Assembly (NCBI GenBank): GCA_032716605.1
Contig: CM064571.1
Location: 17,601,862 to 17,665,861 of the forward strand
DNA: 64,000 nt
Reading direction: 5' to 3'
Source of the DNA: Paralithodes platypus
Taxonomy: Eukaryota; Arthropoda; Malacostraca; Decapoda; Lithodidae
Each line of letters begins with the position of its first letter. Position 1 is the stretch's first letter. The translations under genes were made by a program, and so were the position numbers. The notes beneath the pieces are model-generated. The model saw only the letters and a program-made list of their open reading frames with translations. It had not been told where the DNA came from and ran no database searches. This document shows, piece by piece, positions 49,094 through 58,935 of the stretch.

Positions 49094-49277
49094 GTCAACT
49101 CAACCAGTAGACCATTTCAACCAGTAGCTCTCAACCAGTACTAAATCAATCAATACGGTTAGGTTAGGTTAGGTTAGGTAAGGTTAGTACTATATTTTGG
49201 CACTGGTTTGGTTGGTCTGGGTTAATTTGGCACTCGTTGAGAGCTACTGGTTGAAATGGTCTACTGGTTGAGATGAC
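49094..49277. mobile_element. Foldback element with TTAGG repeats in the loop
   Basis: Arms 49094-49135 and 49236-49277 are inverted repeats of 42 bp with one mismatch; each carries CAACCAGTAG two or three times. The roughly 100-bp loop contains four perfect TTAGG units plus a variant (49158-49184). Confidence 0.85.
49158..49184 (+). repeat. (TTAGG)4 interstitial telomere-type repeat
   Basis: Four consecutive TTAGG pentamers followed by TAAGG. TTAGG is the ancestral arthropod telomere unit. Confidence 0.8.
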
Positions 49278-49372
49278 ATGGAACCGTATTTTCGTGTCAA
49301 TATTCTAAGGACTATTGAGGCTTTTGAGGTACTGCTAAATGTTTGTGAGTTCTTGCGATTATCTTTATGCAA

Positions 49373-49530
49373 ATGTATTCCTTTAGATTGATGTTCAGAT
49401 CAAATGTATTCCTTTAGATTGATGTTCAGATCAAATGTATTCCTTTAGATTGATGTTCAGATCAAATGTATTCCTTTAGATTGATGTTCAGATCAAATGT
49501 ATTCCTTTAGATTGATGTTCAGATAAAATC
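49373..49530 (+). repeat. 31-bp minisatellite, five units
   Basis: The unit AAATGTATTCCTTTAGATTG plus ATGTTCAGATC is repeated five times, almost without variation. Confidence 0.92.
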
Positions 49531-49564
49531 AGCCATATGGTAATTAATACATGCTATTTGCTTA

Positions 49565-49779
49565 TTAACCCCTTCTGTACCGCGACGTCTTTCTTTAGGT
49601 TAGTATAGCTATATTTAGACGATTTTGTTCAGTTTAAGAAGGACCTATGGTAGTTAAAAGGGTCAAGTGAGATAGTTCGAAGCCTGTTGATTGCTGGAGG
49701 CCCTTTTTAAACTGAATAAAATCGTCTAAGAGCATCCAGATTGAAGTTAAAAGGACGGCGTCGGTACAGAAGGGGTTAA
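49565..49779. mobile_element. MITE-3 (piggyBac-like) full-length copy
   Basis: TTAACCCCTTCTGTACCGCG on the left, CGTCGGTACAGAAGGGGTTA on the right, TTAA at both ends (49565-49568, 49776-49779). ATTTAGACGATTTTGTTCAG and TGAATAAAATCGTCTAAGAG form inner inverted repeats. Confidence 0.85.
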
Positions 49780-49900
49780 TATGCAGCTGAATTGCTCTGA
49801 ACACTGATCTAAATAGATATATATACCTAAAGAAAAGCGCAAGAGCTCCCGAACATCTGCCAGTAACTGTACTTGGGGCATGTGTACTTTGAGGCATGTG

Positions 49901-50115
49901 TTAACCCCTTCTGTACCGGCGACGTCTTATTCATTTAATTTCAGCTACATTTAGACGATTTTATGAAGCTTAGGAAGGATATATGGCAGCTAAAAGGGTT
50001 AATTGAGATAGTTTGTAGTCTTTTCATGGGTAGACGTCCTTCCTAAATTGAACCAAATTGTCTAATAGTTACCAGACTATAATGAAAAGTACATCACCGG
50101 TACATAGGGGGTTAA
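49901..50115. mobile_element. MITE-3 (piggyBac-like) full-length copy
   Basis: TTAACCCCTTCTGTACCGGC on the left, CACCGGTACATAGGGGGTTA on the right, TTAA at 49901-49904 and 50112-50115. Same length as the neighbouring copy 120 bp upstream. Confidence 0.85.
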
Positions 50116-50194
50116 TAACTTGAAATAAGACACAGGTGGTTACTGAGGCCATCCATGATCTACTGGTAGAAACGGTAAGGATTTTTAAAGTTTT

Positions 50195-50486
50195 GTTTGT
50201 TTGTTTTTTCTAGACCCCCTTTTCCTCCTTGTTGAGCCCCATTAGTTGTGACATGTTACTTAAGACGTTCGCCCCATTAGTTTGGCGATTTTAAGACCTT
50301 TTGCCCAATCTCTTTGTAAATTTTAAGAGCCTTCGTACCATTTAGGTCTTGATTATATCCTGGTGAGAGATAGCGAGCCTATAATTTGGGATTTTTTTTT
50401 CTTTTTAAAGCTTAATGGTGATCCAAGGAGGAAACTAAAAATAATAATACATAACAAATATATAAACAAATAAATATGTACTCCCT
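50195..50486 (-). mobile_element. MITE-1 copy
   Basis: TTCTAGACCCCCTTTTCCTC, GTTGAGCCCCATTAG, GCCCCATTAGTTTGGCGATT, GGTGAGAGATAGCGAGCC, ending in CCAAGGAGGAAAC and CTCCCTCTTAAG. Confidence 0.75.
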
Positions 50487-51027
50487 CTTAAGGTTTCCGT
50501 AGCCCTATCAGTGTTCAATATCTATCCATCTCTTAAGGTTTCCGTAGCCCTATCAGTGTTCAATATCTATCCATCTCTTAAGGTTTCCGTAGCCCTATCA
50601 GTGTTCAATATCTATCCATCTCTTAAGGTTTCCGTAGCCCTATCAGTGTTCAATATCTATCCATCTCTTAAGGTTTCCGTAGCCCTATCAGTGTTCAATA
50701 TCTATACATCTCTTAAGGTTTCCGTAGCCCTATCAGTGTTCAATATCTATACATCTCTTAAGGTTTCCGTAGCCCTATCAGTGTTCAATATCTATACATC
50801 TCTTAAGGTTTCCGTAGCCCTATCAGTGTTCAATATCTATCCATCTCTTAAGGTTTCCATAGCCCTATCAGTGTTCAATATCTATACATCTCTTAAGGTT
50901 TCCGTAGCCCTATCAGTATTCAATATCTATCCATCTCTTAAGGTTTCCGTAGCCCTATCAGTGTCCAATATCTATCCATCTCTTAAGGTTTCCGTAGCCC
51001 TATCAGTGTCCAATATCTATCCATCTC
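50487..51027 (+). repeat. 45-bp minisatellite, 12 units
   Basis: The unit TCTTAAGGTTTCCGTAGCCC, TATCAGTGTTCAATATCTAT, CCATC is repeated 12 times with scattered single-base variants (ACATC, GTGTCC). It starts exactly at the TTAAG end of the MITE-1 copy. The 45-bp period leaves a frame open, but there is no sign of a gene. Confidence 0.95.
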
Positions 51028-51181
51028 ACCTTGATTGAACCTTTCTATCCAGCCTGCTTACTTATCCTATATATTGATCTATCTATATATAGCCTAGGTC
51101 TTATCTCTCTATCTATCTATCTTTTGGAAAGGCCAAACAGAATCTCACAGCATCATTATATCTCATTCAGTGTTAACACCT

Positions 51182-51570
51182 TTAAGGGGGGGGGGGACCG
51201 TTTTTTTTTTTTTTTTTATCTTTCTCTCCTTTTCTCTCTTTCCCTGGCTTGTATCTATTCGGCCCCATTCAGCCAACTGTTTTAAGACGTTTTTTCCCAT
51301 CCATGTGTCGATTTCTTCCTGGTGAGCGATAGCGAGCCATTGTATGGAGAAATCCGGCTTCGCCGGAGAAATTTTTCTATAAAAAAATGTACAAATTTAG
51401 CTTGCTGTCAAAACAAAAATATATGCATGCTGGCTCGCTATCGCTCGCCAGGAAAATATTGACACCTGGATGGGGGTAAACGTCTTAAAACAGTAGGCTG
51501 AATGGGCCCGAATGGATACAAACCAAAGAGAGAGGGAGAGAAAGAAAAAAAGCGAGGTGGGCTCCCTTAA
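51182..51570. mobile_element. MITE-2 foldback copy
   Basis: TTAA at 51182-51185 and 51567-51570. Inverted arms with GGCTTGTATCTATTCGGCCC and its near-complement around GGAGAAATCCGGCTTCGCCG. Its right TTAA is also the left TTAA of the next element. Confidence 0.88.
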
Positions 51571-51781
51571 CCCCTTCTGTACCGGACGTCTTTTTTGTAT
51601 GTTATTCTGGCTACTATTAGACGATTGTATTCAGTTTAGAAAGGGCCTCCAGCAATTACCAGACTTCGATATATCTCACTTCACCCTTTTTACTATCACA
51701 GCTCTTTCTTAAGCTGCCCACAATCGTCTCAATATTGCAAGTATAAAATTAAAAAGACGTCGCCGGTACAGAAGGGGGTAA
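51567..51781. mobile_element. MITE-3 (piggyBac-like) copy
   Basis: TTAACCCCTTCTGTACCGG on the left (sharing TTAA 51567-51570 with the MITE-2 copy), GTCGCCGGTACAGAAGGGGG followed by TAAT on the right. Confidence 0.82.
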
Positions 51782-51787
51782 TACTGC

Positions 51788-51788
<1 letters not shown>

Positions 51789-51845
<57 letters not shown>
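51789..51845 (+). repeat. (GA)n microsatellite
   Basis: Uninterrupted GA run of about 57 bases. Confidence 0.95.
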
Positions 51846-51846
<1 letters not shown>

Positions 51847-51900
51847 AATGCATATGATGTAAAGGACATTGATGATTTCCCTTTCACACGAATATCTGCC

Positions 51901-51904
51901 CCCC

Positions 51905-51948
<44 letters not shown>

Positions 51949-52170
51949 ATCTATCTTTCTATCTATCTATCTATCTATCTCTCTCTCACTATCTCTATCT
52001 AGCTATTTATCTATCTGCTTATCTATATATTAATCTATCTATCTAGCAATCTGTCCATCTATCTATGTGTCTATCTATCAATCAATCAAGCAATCTATCT
52101 ATGTCTATCTATCTATATATCTATGACTGACTGATTGACTGACTATCTATCTATCTATATATCTATCCCG
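51901..52170 (+). repeat. (CT)n and (TCTA)n microsatellites
   Basis: CT runs (51905-51942) followed by TCTA/CTAT tetranucleotide arrays with many variants to about 52170. Confidence 0.92.
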
Positions 52171-52309
52171 TCATCAGCTGTGAACCCTTCACCAGATAGC
52201 ACCCTCAAGAGATAACACTGATATAGAGATCCTGTTTTAGGAGAGATCATAACCCACCATTTATCTAGGAACGCCATTATGGTGACCTCATTACCAAACT
52301 ACGGGTATA

Positions 52310-52352
52310 TCTCTCTCGCTCTCTCAATTTTGTTTTTACTCTATTCTGTATT

Positions 52353-52396
<44 letters not shown>

Positions 52397-52550
52397 GTTT
52401 TTACTCTATTCTGTATTTATCAATCTCTCTCTCTCTCAATTTTGTTTTTACTCTATTCTGTATTTATCAATCTCTCTCTCTCTCTCTCTCAATTTTGTTT
52501 TTACTCTACTCTGCATTTATCAATTTCAATCTCTCTCTCTCTCTCTCTCG
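52310..52550 (+). repeat. Tandem ~50-65-bp units with CT runs
   Basis: Four units of CAATTTTGTTTTTACTCTAT, TCTGTATTTATCAAT and a CT run of variable length. Confidence 0.88.
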
Positions 52551-52559
52551 CATTTATGT

Positions 52560-52989
52560 ATGGAACTAAACATTGCGTGATTTATAGAATTTATTGGATA
52601 TGCAACTGAGCCCCAGGCAATATAATATAAATGTACACTCCAGGACCAGCAGGTTGTCAAAAAACAAGTTTTTCCAGAAAAGACCTGGAATGGGTTAGAA
52701 ATGAAGGAAAACATACAAAAAACCGATTCACTAGGACTAGGTCATTAAGGGGTCCTATAGGGCCCCCGAAAGTCAGAATTAACATAGGGAAATGGGTGGG
52801 CAAAAACATGCAAAAAAAGATTTTTGCGCGCTCACGCGCAGGCGGATGGACTTTGAGGGTTTTCAACCATCGGCATTGTTGCGTGGGATACTCACGCAGT
52901 TCCCATACAAATCTGTACCCTCTAGGTGCCATAGGACCGGAGTAATTAACCGTGACGCACCCTATGCGGCACTGGGGTTTAGCGTTACT
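52560..52989. other. Unassigned sequence left of SINE-C copy 1
   Basis: Includes GATTTTTGCGCGCTCACGCGCAGGCGG (here split for reading: GATTTTTGCGCGC, TCACGCGCAGGCGG) and a region open in both strands, without a recognised domain. It may belong to a larger repeat. Confidence 0.3.
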
Positions 52990-53291
52990 GAAATGTCGGG
53001 TGAACGAAGGGAATTTAACCCTCCCGAAAATCTCCAGCCGGCACGGGGATTCGAACCCTGGTTAGTGACCTCAGTAGGTCCGGTCACCCCAGGACCGCGC
53101 GCTAACCCACTCTGCCACCTCGGACGTTAATAGGATAGTAACCTTAGTTCTCCTTGAAAGTACCAGGTTGATAGTCTCGTGGATATCATCACGTGATGGG
53201 TTTCTTAGACTTCGCCATCATGACTATTTTACCAAACGTCAACTCGGGTAGCAGAGTATTTGGGTGGCGGGATTTTTGCGAGGGCATTACA
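52990..53291 (-). mobile_element. tRNA-derived SINE-C with flank, copy 1
   Basis: The minus strand from about 53127 reads GAGGTGGCAGAGTGGGTTAG (A-box-like), then GGGTTCGAATCCCCGTGCCG (B-box), resembling a serine/leucine-type tRNA head. The duplicated unit also includes 53128-53291 (CGTGGATATCATCACGTGAT to TTTTGCGAGGGCATTACA). Confidence 0.75.
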
Positions 53292-53463
53292 CAACATCCT
53301 GCTTTGACTAGGCTAGACCCTAGCCAAAATTTAAACGTCTTCAGGTAACAGCCATATCACCCCAACATTTTCAATAGTCCAGGTTCTGAGATGCCTGGCG
53401 CAGGTTCTCGTGATGGGTGCTCTATCTAGCTACCGGATCACGCATCCCACCGCTGCCACCAGT

Positions 53464-53772
53464 GAAATGTCGGGTGAACGAAGGGAATTTAACCCTCCCG
53501 AAAATCTCCAGCCGGCGCGGGGATTCGAACCCTGGTTAGTGACCTCAGTAGGTCCGGTCACCCCAGGACCGTGCGCTAACCCACTCTACCACCTCGGACG
53601 TTAATAGGATAGTAACCTTAGTTCTCCTTGAAAGAACCAGGTTGATAGTCTCGTGGATATCATCACGTGATGGGTTTCTTAGACTTCGCCATCATGACTA
53701 TTTTACACTATCCCAAACATCAACTCGGGTAGCAGAGTGTTTGGGTGGCGTGATTTTTGCGAGGGCATTACA
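53464..53772 (-). mobile_element. tRNA-derived SINE-C with flank, copy 2
   Basis: A direct repeat of 52990-53291, about 97% identical by eye, with a 7-8-bp insertion near 53706 (ACACTATCC). Confidence 0.78.
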
Positions 53773-53819
53773 GTTACATATATTGCCGATGCATCACGTG
53801 CGTCGCTGGGGTCCAGTGG

Positions 53820-53970
53820 GTTAAGAGATAATGAATGGAGGAAGGAAATACAAAGATTAAATAGAAAAAAAAGTTCATGTGCCTAAACAGCCCTAAAGCC
53901 ATCCTTCCTTTATGAAATGTTTGTAGCAACTCTTGTAGATTGCAAGCTTTTGGAAAACAGCTCCAAGGAT
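53820..53970 (-). pseudogene. Jockey-group retrotransposon 3' fragment
   Basis: Minus strand: TGCAATCTACAAG, TTTCATAAAGGAAGGATGGC, AGGCACATGAAC, CCTCCATTCATTATCTCTTA. It is the same 3' end as the copies at 27271-27620 and 36440-37745, but more diverged. Confidence 0.7.
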
Positions 53971-54393
53971 TGATCATATTAATTATATATGCTATTAAGT
54001 CCTGGAGGATCATGACGGAAGGATCTGTTGGAAGTAAAATAGTAAAAAGTGTCTTAGTTATCCCTCTGATTTCCATGTATATTTCCATGAATAAAACAGA
54101 AAACAGAAAATAACTGAGTATTGGATCTTGAAAGGGTAAGTTATATTCCACATGAGAAAAAGAAAACACTCCCAATTAAGTCATGCTAATTTTCCTTACA
54201 TACCTAAAACCACAGAATGTAAACAAAGTGATGCGGACTGGTGTAGCAATATGGCGCAGGTTGGCCGATCTCTACATCTCCCGGATCTCCACACTGATAC
54301 CACCAGTGATAACAAATAGAGTTAAGTGGTGACGGGTAATTCTGGTATGCTAAAGATCACTAATTATACAGAGATTGGACAACTATAGTCGCT

Positions 54394-54781
54394 TTAAGGA
54401 GGGTCACCGTTTTTTTTCTCTTTCTTTCCTTTTCTCTCTTTCTCTGGCTTGTATCCATTCGGCCCCATTCAGCCAACTGTTTTAAGACGTTTGTCCCCAT
54501 CCAGGTGTCAATTTCTTCCTGGCGAGCAATAGCGAGCCAGCATTATATGCATGGAGAAATCCGGCTTTGCCAGAGACATTTTTCTATCGAACAATGTACA
54601 AATTTAGCTTGCTGTCAAAACAAATAAATATATATGCTGGCTCGCTACCGCTCGCCAGGAAAATATTGACACCTGGATGGGGGTAAACGTCTTAAAACAG
54701 TAAGCTGAATGGGGCCGAATGGATACAACCCAGAGAAAGAGGGAGAGAAAGAGAAAAAAAAGGCGAGGTGGGCCCCCTTAA
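54394..54781. mobile_element. MITE-2 foldback copy, 388 bp
   Basis: TTAA at 54394-54397 and 54778-54781, arms CTTGTATCCATTCGGCCCC and GGGGCCGAATGGATACAAC, and a shared core GGAGAAATCCGGCTTTGCC. Confidence 0.88.
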
Positions 54782-54879
54782 AAATAAGTTTGCAGCATAG
54801 GATATGGTGATCAGAGGGAGATATGGTGCCATCATTGTGTTGAGTGTTCAGCCCCTGTGGGCTAAATATGATTGTCAAT

Positions 54880-55267
54880 TAAGGGCAGACTGACCCTTTG
54901 TTTGGTCTGTTAATTCATTTATTCATAAAATGTTTTAGTTTCCTCCCTAGACCTCCATCAAGCTTAGAAAAACACCCCCTAGACCCCCCTTCAAGATAAA
55001 TTTTTACATTTTTCGGTAGAAAAATGTCCCGGCCAAAGACCGGTTCCTCTTAAAATTGCAAGCTCGCTTTCGCTCGCCAGGAAATAATCGACACCTAAAT
55101 GGCACGAAAGGTCTTAAAATTGACAACAAAATGGGGCGAAAGGTGTTAAAATCACCAAACTAATGGGCCGATGTCTTATAATTTATAAAATGTCTTATAA
55201 TTTCAAAACTAGTGGGGCTAAACATTAGGGAGAAGGGGGTCCAGAAAAACGGTCTCCACCCCTTAAA
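54880..55267 (+). mobile_element. MITE-1 full-length copy
   Basis: TTAAGGGCAGACTGACCC on the left (TTAA 54880-54883), the complete family core, and GGTCTCCACCCCTTAA on the right. Confidence 0.85.
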
Positions 55268-55492
55268 ATGATAGCGCTTGGTAGTGGACTGTCATAACAG
55301 CCGAAACAAATATATTTCTTGAAGATTATGACGCATTTTGATAGCAAATTCTGGCTCTATTTAGACGAAATATAGCAACAATGGTATTCAAATAATCCCA
55401 TTTTAGTATTTTATTATAATGACAGGGGCACAAGATGGCATCAAATGTCTGTAATCCCTGTTTACTAATAGGCTACAGTGTGGTATGCAGGT

Positions 55493-55498
<6 letters not shown>

Positions 55499-55533
<35 letters not shown>
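55499..55533 (+). repeat. Poly-T tract
   Basis: About 36 T bases; no retroelement 3' end could be recognised next to it. Confidence 0.85.
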
Positions 55534-55537
<4 letters not shown>

Positions 55538-56056
55538 TATTGGTTTATCAGCATATCATTATAGGTATGCAAGTTACCCAGGATGTATTTTATCGGTTGA
55601 TCTTTATATGGATTTATCTATTTATTTATTTTTTGGATATTATTTATTATTTAGGTTATGGGACATTATTATAGTTGTGTTATGTATTGGGTAATGAGGA
55701 CATTGTTATAGGTCTGCAGGTTAACATCTGAGGTGAAGTCATTGATTTCGGGTGCTGATGAGTGATAGGTGCTTCTGAATGCTTGTGTGCTTGCTTTTTG
55801 TGAGTAAACTGTTATATGTGTTCTTCTCCTGTCACCTCTGTTTCCTTTCTCGTGTCTCTTGGTGACCCTCCCTACCCCTTGTGGGAGTATGGGCTAGCTA
55901 CTAACTGACTGCAGGTTACGCAGGTTTTTGTAAAGTATTGGGTAATGAGGAAATGATGACAGGTGATTGCTGGCAGATTCCGGTGTCATGAGGTCACCTG
56001 TATGATGCGGGTACCAATCATCCATTATCGTATCATACGCTCATACACATGTTACG
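55534..56056. other. Unassigned AT-rich sequence
   Basis: 55690-55920 (GTAATGAGGA, then CTTCTGAATGCTTGTGTGCT, CTACCCCTTGTGGGAGTATG) is the inverted counterpart of sequence near 10460-10590 (CATACTCCCACAAAGGGTAG, AAGCACACAAGCATTCAGAA), so it is another dispersed repeat without coding capacity. Confidence 0.5.
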
Positions 56057-56058
56057 TA

Positions 56059-56269
56059 CAGTCGCGCTAATAAGTGATGTTTCGGCACCAAGTATGTTTT
56101 GATCAATAATTGGTATCAGCAATATCTAAGCTTCATTTCTTCATATCGAGTAAAATATAAAAACATGTTCCTACACTTACCCACCCTATTCAACATCTGA
56201 CAGACATTAATACAGCAAAGAGCGAGCCAAACGTAATGACAGCTGGGACATGACTTATTAGCGCGACTG
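56059..56269. mobile_element. TA-flanked mariner-like MITE, 211 bp
   Basis: CAGTCGCGCTAATAAGTGAT at the left and ATGACTTATTAGCGCGACTG at the right, with TA at 56057-56058 and 56270-56271. This is the best-preserved copy of the family. Confidence 0.85.
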
Positions 56270-56403
56270 TACAGTTGGCCACATATATTTGTATCCCCTC
56301 CACGATTATATGGATGGAAGGAAAGTAGTTCTATTGGAGCAGGAATATACAGTATATACTCGTAGTCAGGTGCTATGCTTAAATTGTAAAAATATTAATA
56401 ACT

Positions 56404-56532
56404 GCCTTGATGGTGTAATGGTTAGAGTGTTTAAAATCTGTATGTGGTAACCCAGGTTCGAATCCAGGTAGATCACATTCTTGCTTTCATTTATTTCATT
56501 GGGAGGTATTTGGTGTTGGAGTTATATTAATA
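56404..56532 (+). mobile_element. tRNA-derived SINE, family A
   Basis: A-box-like TGGTGTAATGGTTAGAGTG, B-box GGTTCGAATCCAGG, tail CATTTATTTCATTGGGAGGT and the terminal ATATTAATA. It runs into a TA repeat where the RTE-like element begins. Confidence 0.75.
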
Positions 56533-56558
56533 AACATAGAATATATATATATATATAG

Positions 56559-58184
56559 TTGGATATGGTATGGGAGGGAGAAGAGGAGGAGGAGGTGGGG
56601 ATCAGGTCAGAAGTGTGGGAAGCTATGAAAAGAGTGAAGTTGGGGAAAGCACCAGGAACAGATGGAGTGTGTGCGGAAATGTTGAGGTATGGTGGTGAGA
56701 TAGTGATCGAATGGGTATGGAAAATGTGCAAACTAGCATGGGAGAAGGGGAATGCACCCGATGACTGGAAGACTGGCATAATAGTCCCCCTATATAAGGG
56801 CAAAGGGGAAAGAGGAGTGTGTGGTAACCACCGAGGAATATGTCTTTTAAGCGTAGTAGGGAAGGTAGTGATTCAGAGAGTGAGAGTGAAAACGGAGAAA
56901 TGGATAGGCGACGAGCAGGGAGGTTTTAGGAAGGGAAGAGGATGTGTAGATCAGATTTTTACCCTGAATTGTGTTGCGGAGAAATATCTGGAGAAGCAAC
57001 AAAAGGTGTATGTTGCCTTTATGGACTTGGAGAAGGCCTATGACAGAGTGGATAGAGAAGGTTTGTGGAAAGTACTTAGAATATACGGAGTAGATGGCAA
57101 GTTGCTGAAAGCAGTGAAGAGCATGTATAAGGGTGCAAAGGCGGCAATACGTGTGGAGAATGAGCAGAGCGAGTTCTTTGACCTGAGTGTTGGGTTGAAA
57201 CAGGGGTGTGTGATGTCCCCGTGGTTGTTTATTGTATATATGGATGGAGTCATGAAAGAAATACTAGGAAGAGCAGTGGATGTTGGTGTATCGCTGAAAA
57301 GGGAGGGAAATGAGTGGAAGCTGCCTATACTGCTGTTTGCGGATGATACAGTTCTGATGAGTGATAATGAATGGGAGTTGCAGGGTCTGATAAATGAGTT
57401 TGGAACAGTGTGTGAAAAACGGAATTTGAAGGTAAATGCGGGGAAGAGCAAGGTTATGGTCTTCGAAAGGGGTGAAGTCACAGAGTGTGAGGTGAAGTTG
57501 AACGGTCAGGCTATGGAGATCGTCAGCTCTTTTAAGTATCTGGGCAGTGTGTTGAGTAAAGATGGGACTATGGATGAAGAAGTGCGGGAGAGGGTGCAAC
57601 AGGGGAAGAGGGTTGTAGGAACGTTGAAAGCAGTAACAAGAAATAGAGTGGTCAGTATGGAAGTGAAGAAGTCCTTGCATGACAGTGTGGTAATCCCGAC
57701 ACTAACTTACGGAAGCGAAGCATGGACGTTCGGGAAGAGACTCAGACCAAGAATGAGAGCAGTGGAAATGAGTTACTTGAGAAGTGCGTGCGGAGTTACA
57801 TGGAGGGATAGACAGACGAATGAGGAAGTAAGAAGGAGGTGTGGTGTGGAGGTAGATGTGCTGGAAAGTATGAAAAGGAACAACTTGAGATGGTTCGGCC
57901 ATATGGAACGTATGGGAAGCGAGAGAATGACGAAGAGGGTGTACGAGAGCAAGGTGGAAGGACAGAGAGGGAGAGGTAGACCGAAGGAGAGGTGGAAGGA
58001 TGGAGTGAGGAAGTATATGAATGAAGGCGGTGCTGGTTGGGAGGAGGGGCGTCGACTGACTGGGGACAGAGGTGCATGGGGGTGGTTCGTTCGTGGCCAC
58101 CCCTTCGGGGATCACGGCGTCAGGCAATATATATATATATATATATATATAAAGACGTTCGACACATTACCTTGGCAAATTTAA
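56559..58184 (+). CDS. RTE-like non-LTR retrotransposon reverse transcriptase, 5'-truncated
   Basis: A 541-codon open frame without internal stops. RT blocks in order: GKAPGTDGVCAEML (about residues 29-42), WKTGIIVPLYKGKG, NHRGICLLSVVGKV, EQGGFRKGRGCVDQIF, MDLEKAYDRVDR (catalytic Asp), LKQGCVMSPWLF, FADDT (Asp codons 57342-57347), then SFKYLGSVLSKDG and a C-terminal tail with RWFGHMERM and GRGRPKERW. The endonuclease is missing, so the first Met is only where the truncation leaves an open frame. The real C-terminus is probably near GDHGVRQ; the last residues are read through a TA repeat that forms the element's 3' tail. TA repeats stand on both sides (56539-56556 and 58129-58152). RTE assignment rests on overall layout and the microsatellite tail. 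Confidence 0.87.
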   Translation: MDMVWEGEEEEEVGIRSEVWEAMKRVKLGKAPGTDGVCAEMLRYGGEIVIEWVWKMCKLAWEKGNAPDDWKTGIIVPLYKGKGERGVCGNHRGICLLSVVGKVVIQRVRVKTEKWIGDEQGGFRKGRGCVDQIFTLNCVAEKYLEKQQKVYVAFMDLEKAYDRVDREGLWKVLRIYGVDGKLLKAVKSMYKGAKAAIRVENEQSEFFDLSVGLKQGCVMSPWLFIVYMDGVMKEILGRAVDVGVSLKREGNEWKLPILLFADDTVLMSDNEWELQGLINEFGTVCEKRNLKVNAGKSKVMVFERGEVTECEVKLNGQAMEIVSSFKYLGSVLSKDGTMDEEVRERVQQGKRVVGTLKAVTRNRVVSMEVKKSLHDSVVIPTLTYGSEAWTFGKRLRPRMRAVEMSYLRSACGVTWRDRQTNEEVRRRCGVEVDVLESMKRNNLRWFGHMERMGSERMTKRVYESKVEGQRGRGRPKERWKDGVRKYMNEGGAGWEEGRRLTGDRGAWGWFVRGHPFGDHGVRQYIYIYIYIKTFDTLPWQI

Positions 58185-58398
58185 GACCTTTCGCACCATT
58201 TTTGACAATTTTAAAACCCTTAGTGCCAATTTGGTGTCATTTTTTTCCTGGTGAGCGATAACAAGCCTGTAATTTAGGAGGAACTGGCCTCCCAGCACAT
58301 TTTTCTACCGAAAAATGTACATATTTATCTTGAAACTTGGGGGCATTTTTTCACAGCTCGGTAGAGGTCTAGGGAGCAAACAAAAAACCTCCCCTTAA
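58155..58398 (-). mobile_element. MITE-1 copy, truncated by the RTE-like element
   Basis: GACGTTCGACACATTACCTT onward in the family order to GGTAGAGGTCTAGGGAGC and CCTCCCCTTAA (TTAA 58395-58398). One end is lost at the junction with the retrotransposon tail. Confidence 0.75.
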
Positions 58399-58619
58399 CC
58401 CGTTCAGTACCAGGGACGTCCTTTTCATCGTATTCTGGCAGCTATTATACGATTATATTCAGCTTCCAAAGGATTCCGAAGGACGTCTAGCAATAATAAG
58501 GCTTCAAGCAATCTCAACCAACCCTCTTAGCTACCACAGATCCTTTTTAATCTGCATAATATCGTCTAAATATAGCTAGAATAAAACATAACACACGTTG
58601 CTGGTACTCAAAGGGTTAA
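58395..58619. mobile_element. MITE-3 (piggyBac-like) copy
   Basis: TTAACCCGTTCAGTACCAGG on the left, sharing its TTAA with the MITE-1 copy; GCTGGTACTCAAAGGGTTAA on the right (TTAA 58616-58619). Confidence 0.8.
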
Positions 58620-58689
58620 TCTCCACAAACCTTATATAGCAGGCATACCGAAACATTTAGCCAATGGTTATTTTGTGGTCTATATAATA

Positions 58690-58935
58690 ATTTATTCATT
58701 TATTTTTCAGTTTCCTCGTTAGACCTCCATCAACATGAAAAATAAACACCCGTCCATGACCCCCCTTCAAGATAAATTTGTACATTTTTTGGTAGAAAAA
58801 TGTGTCGGTTGCTCTTAAAAATAAAGGGTTGCAATCGCTCGCCAGGAGAAAATCGACACCTAAATCGAACGAAAGGTCTTAAAATTTACAACAAAATGGG
58901 GCGAAAGGTCTTAAAATAACAAAACTAATGGCCCA
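58690..58935 (+). mobile_element. MITE-1 copy, right end missing
   Basis: TTCCTCGTTAGACCTCCATC through TACATTTTTTGGTAGAAAAA and GGGGCGAAAGGTCTTAAAAT to ACTAATGGCCCAAAC. Confidence 0.7.

Noticed and set aside
50511..51038. Protein with 15-residue repeats; also CRISPR-like appearance of regular repeats
   Set aside because: A 45-bp head-to-tail minisatellite without unique spacers, in a eukaryotic genome; neither a gene nor a CRISPR array.
53040..53127. Functional serine/leucine tRNA gene (minus strand)
   Set aside because: The tRNA-like head is duplicated with its flanks and has no convincing acceptor pairing; assigned to SINE-C.
57038..58127. Minus-strand frames of 90-147 codons
   Set aside because: Shadows of the RTE-like reverse transcriptase frame.
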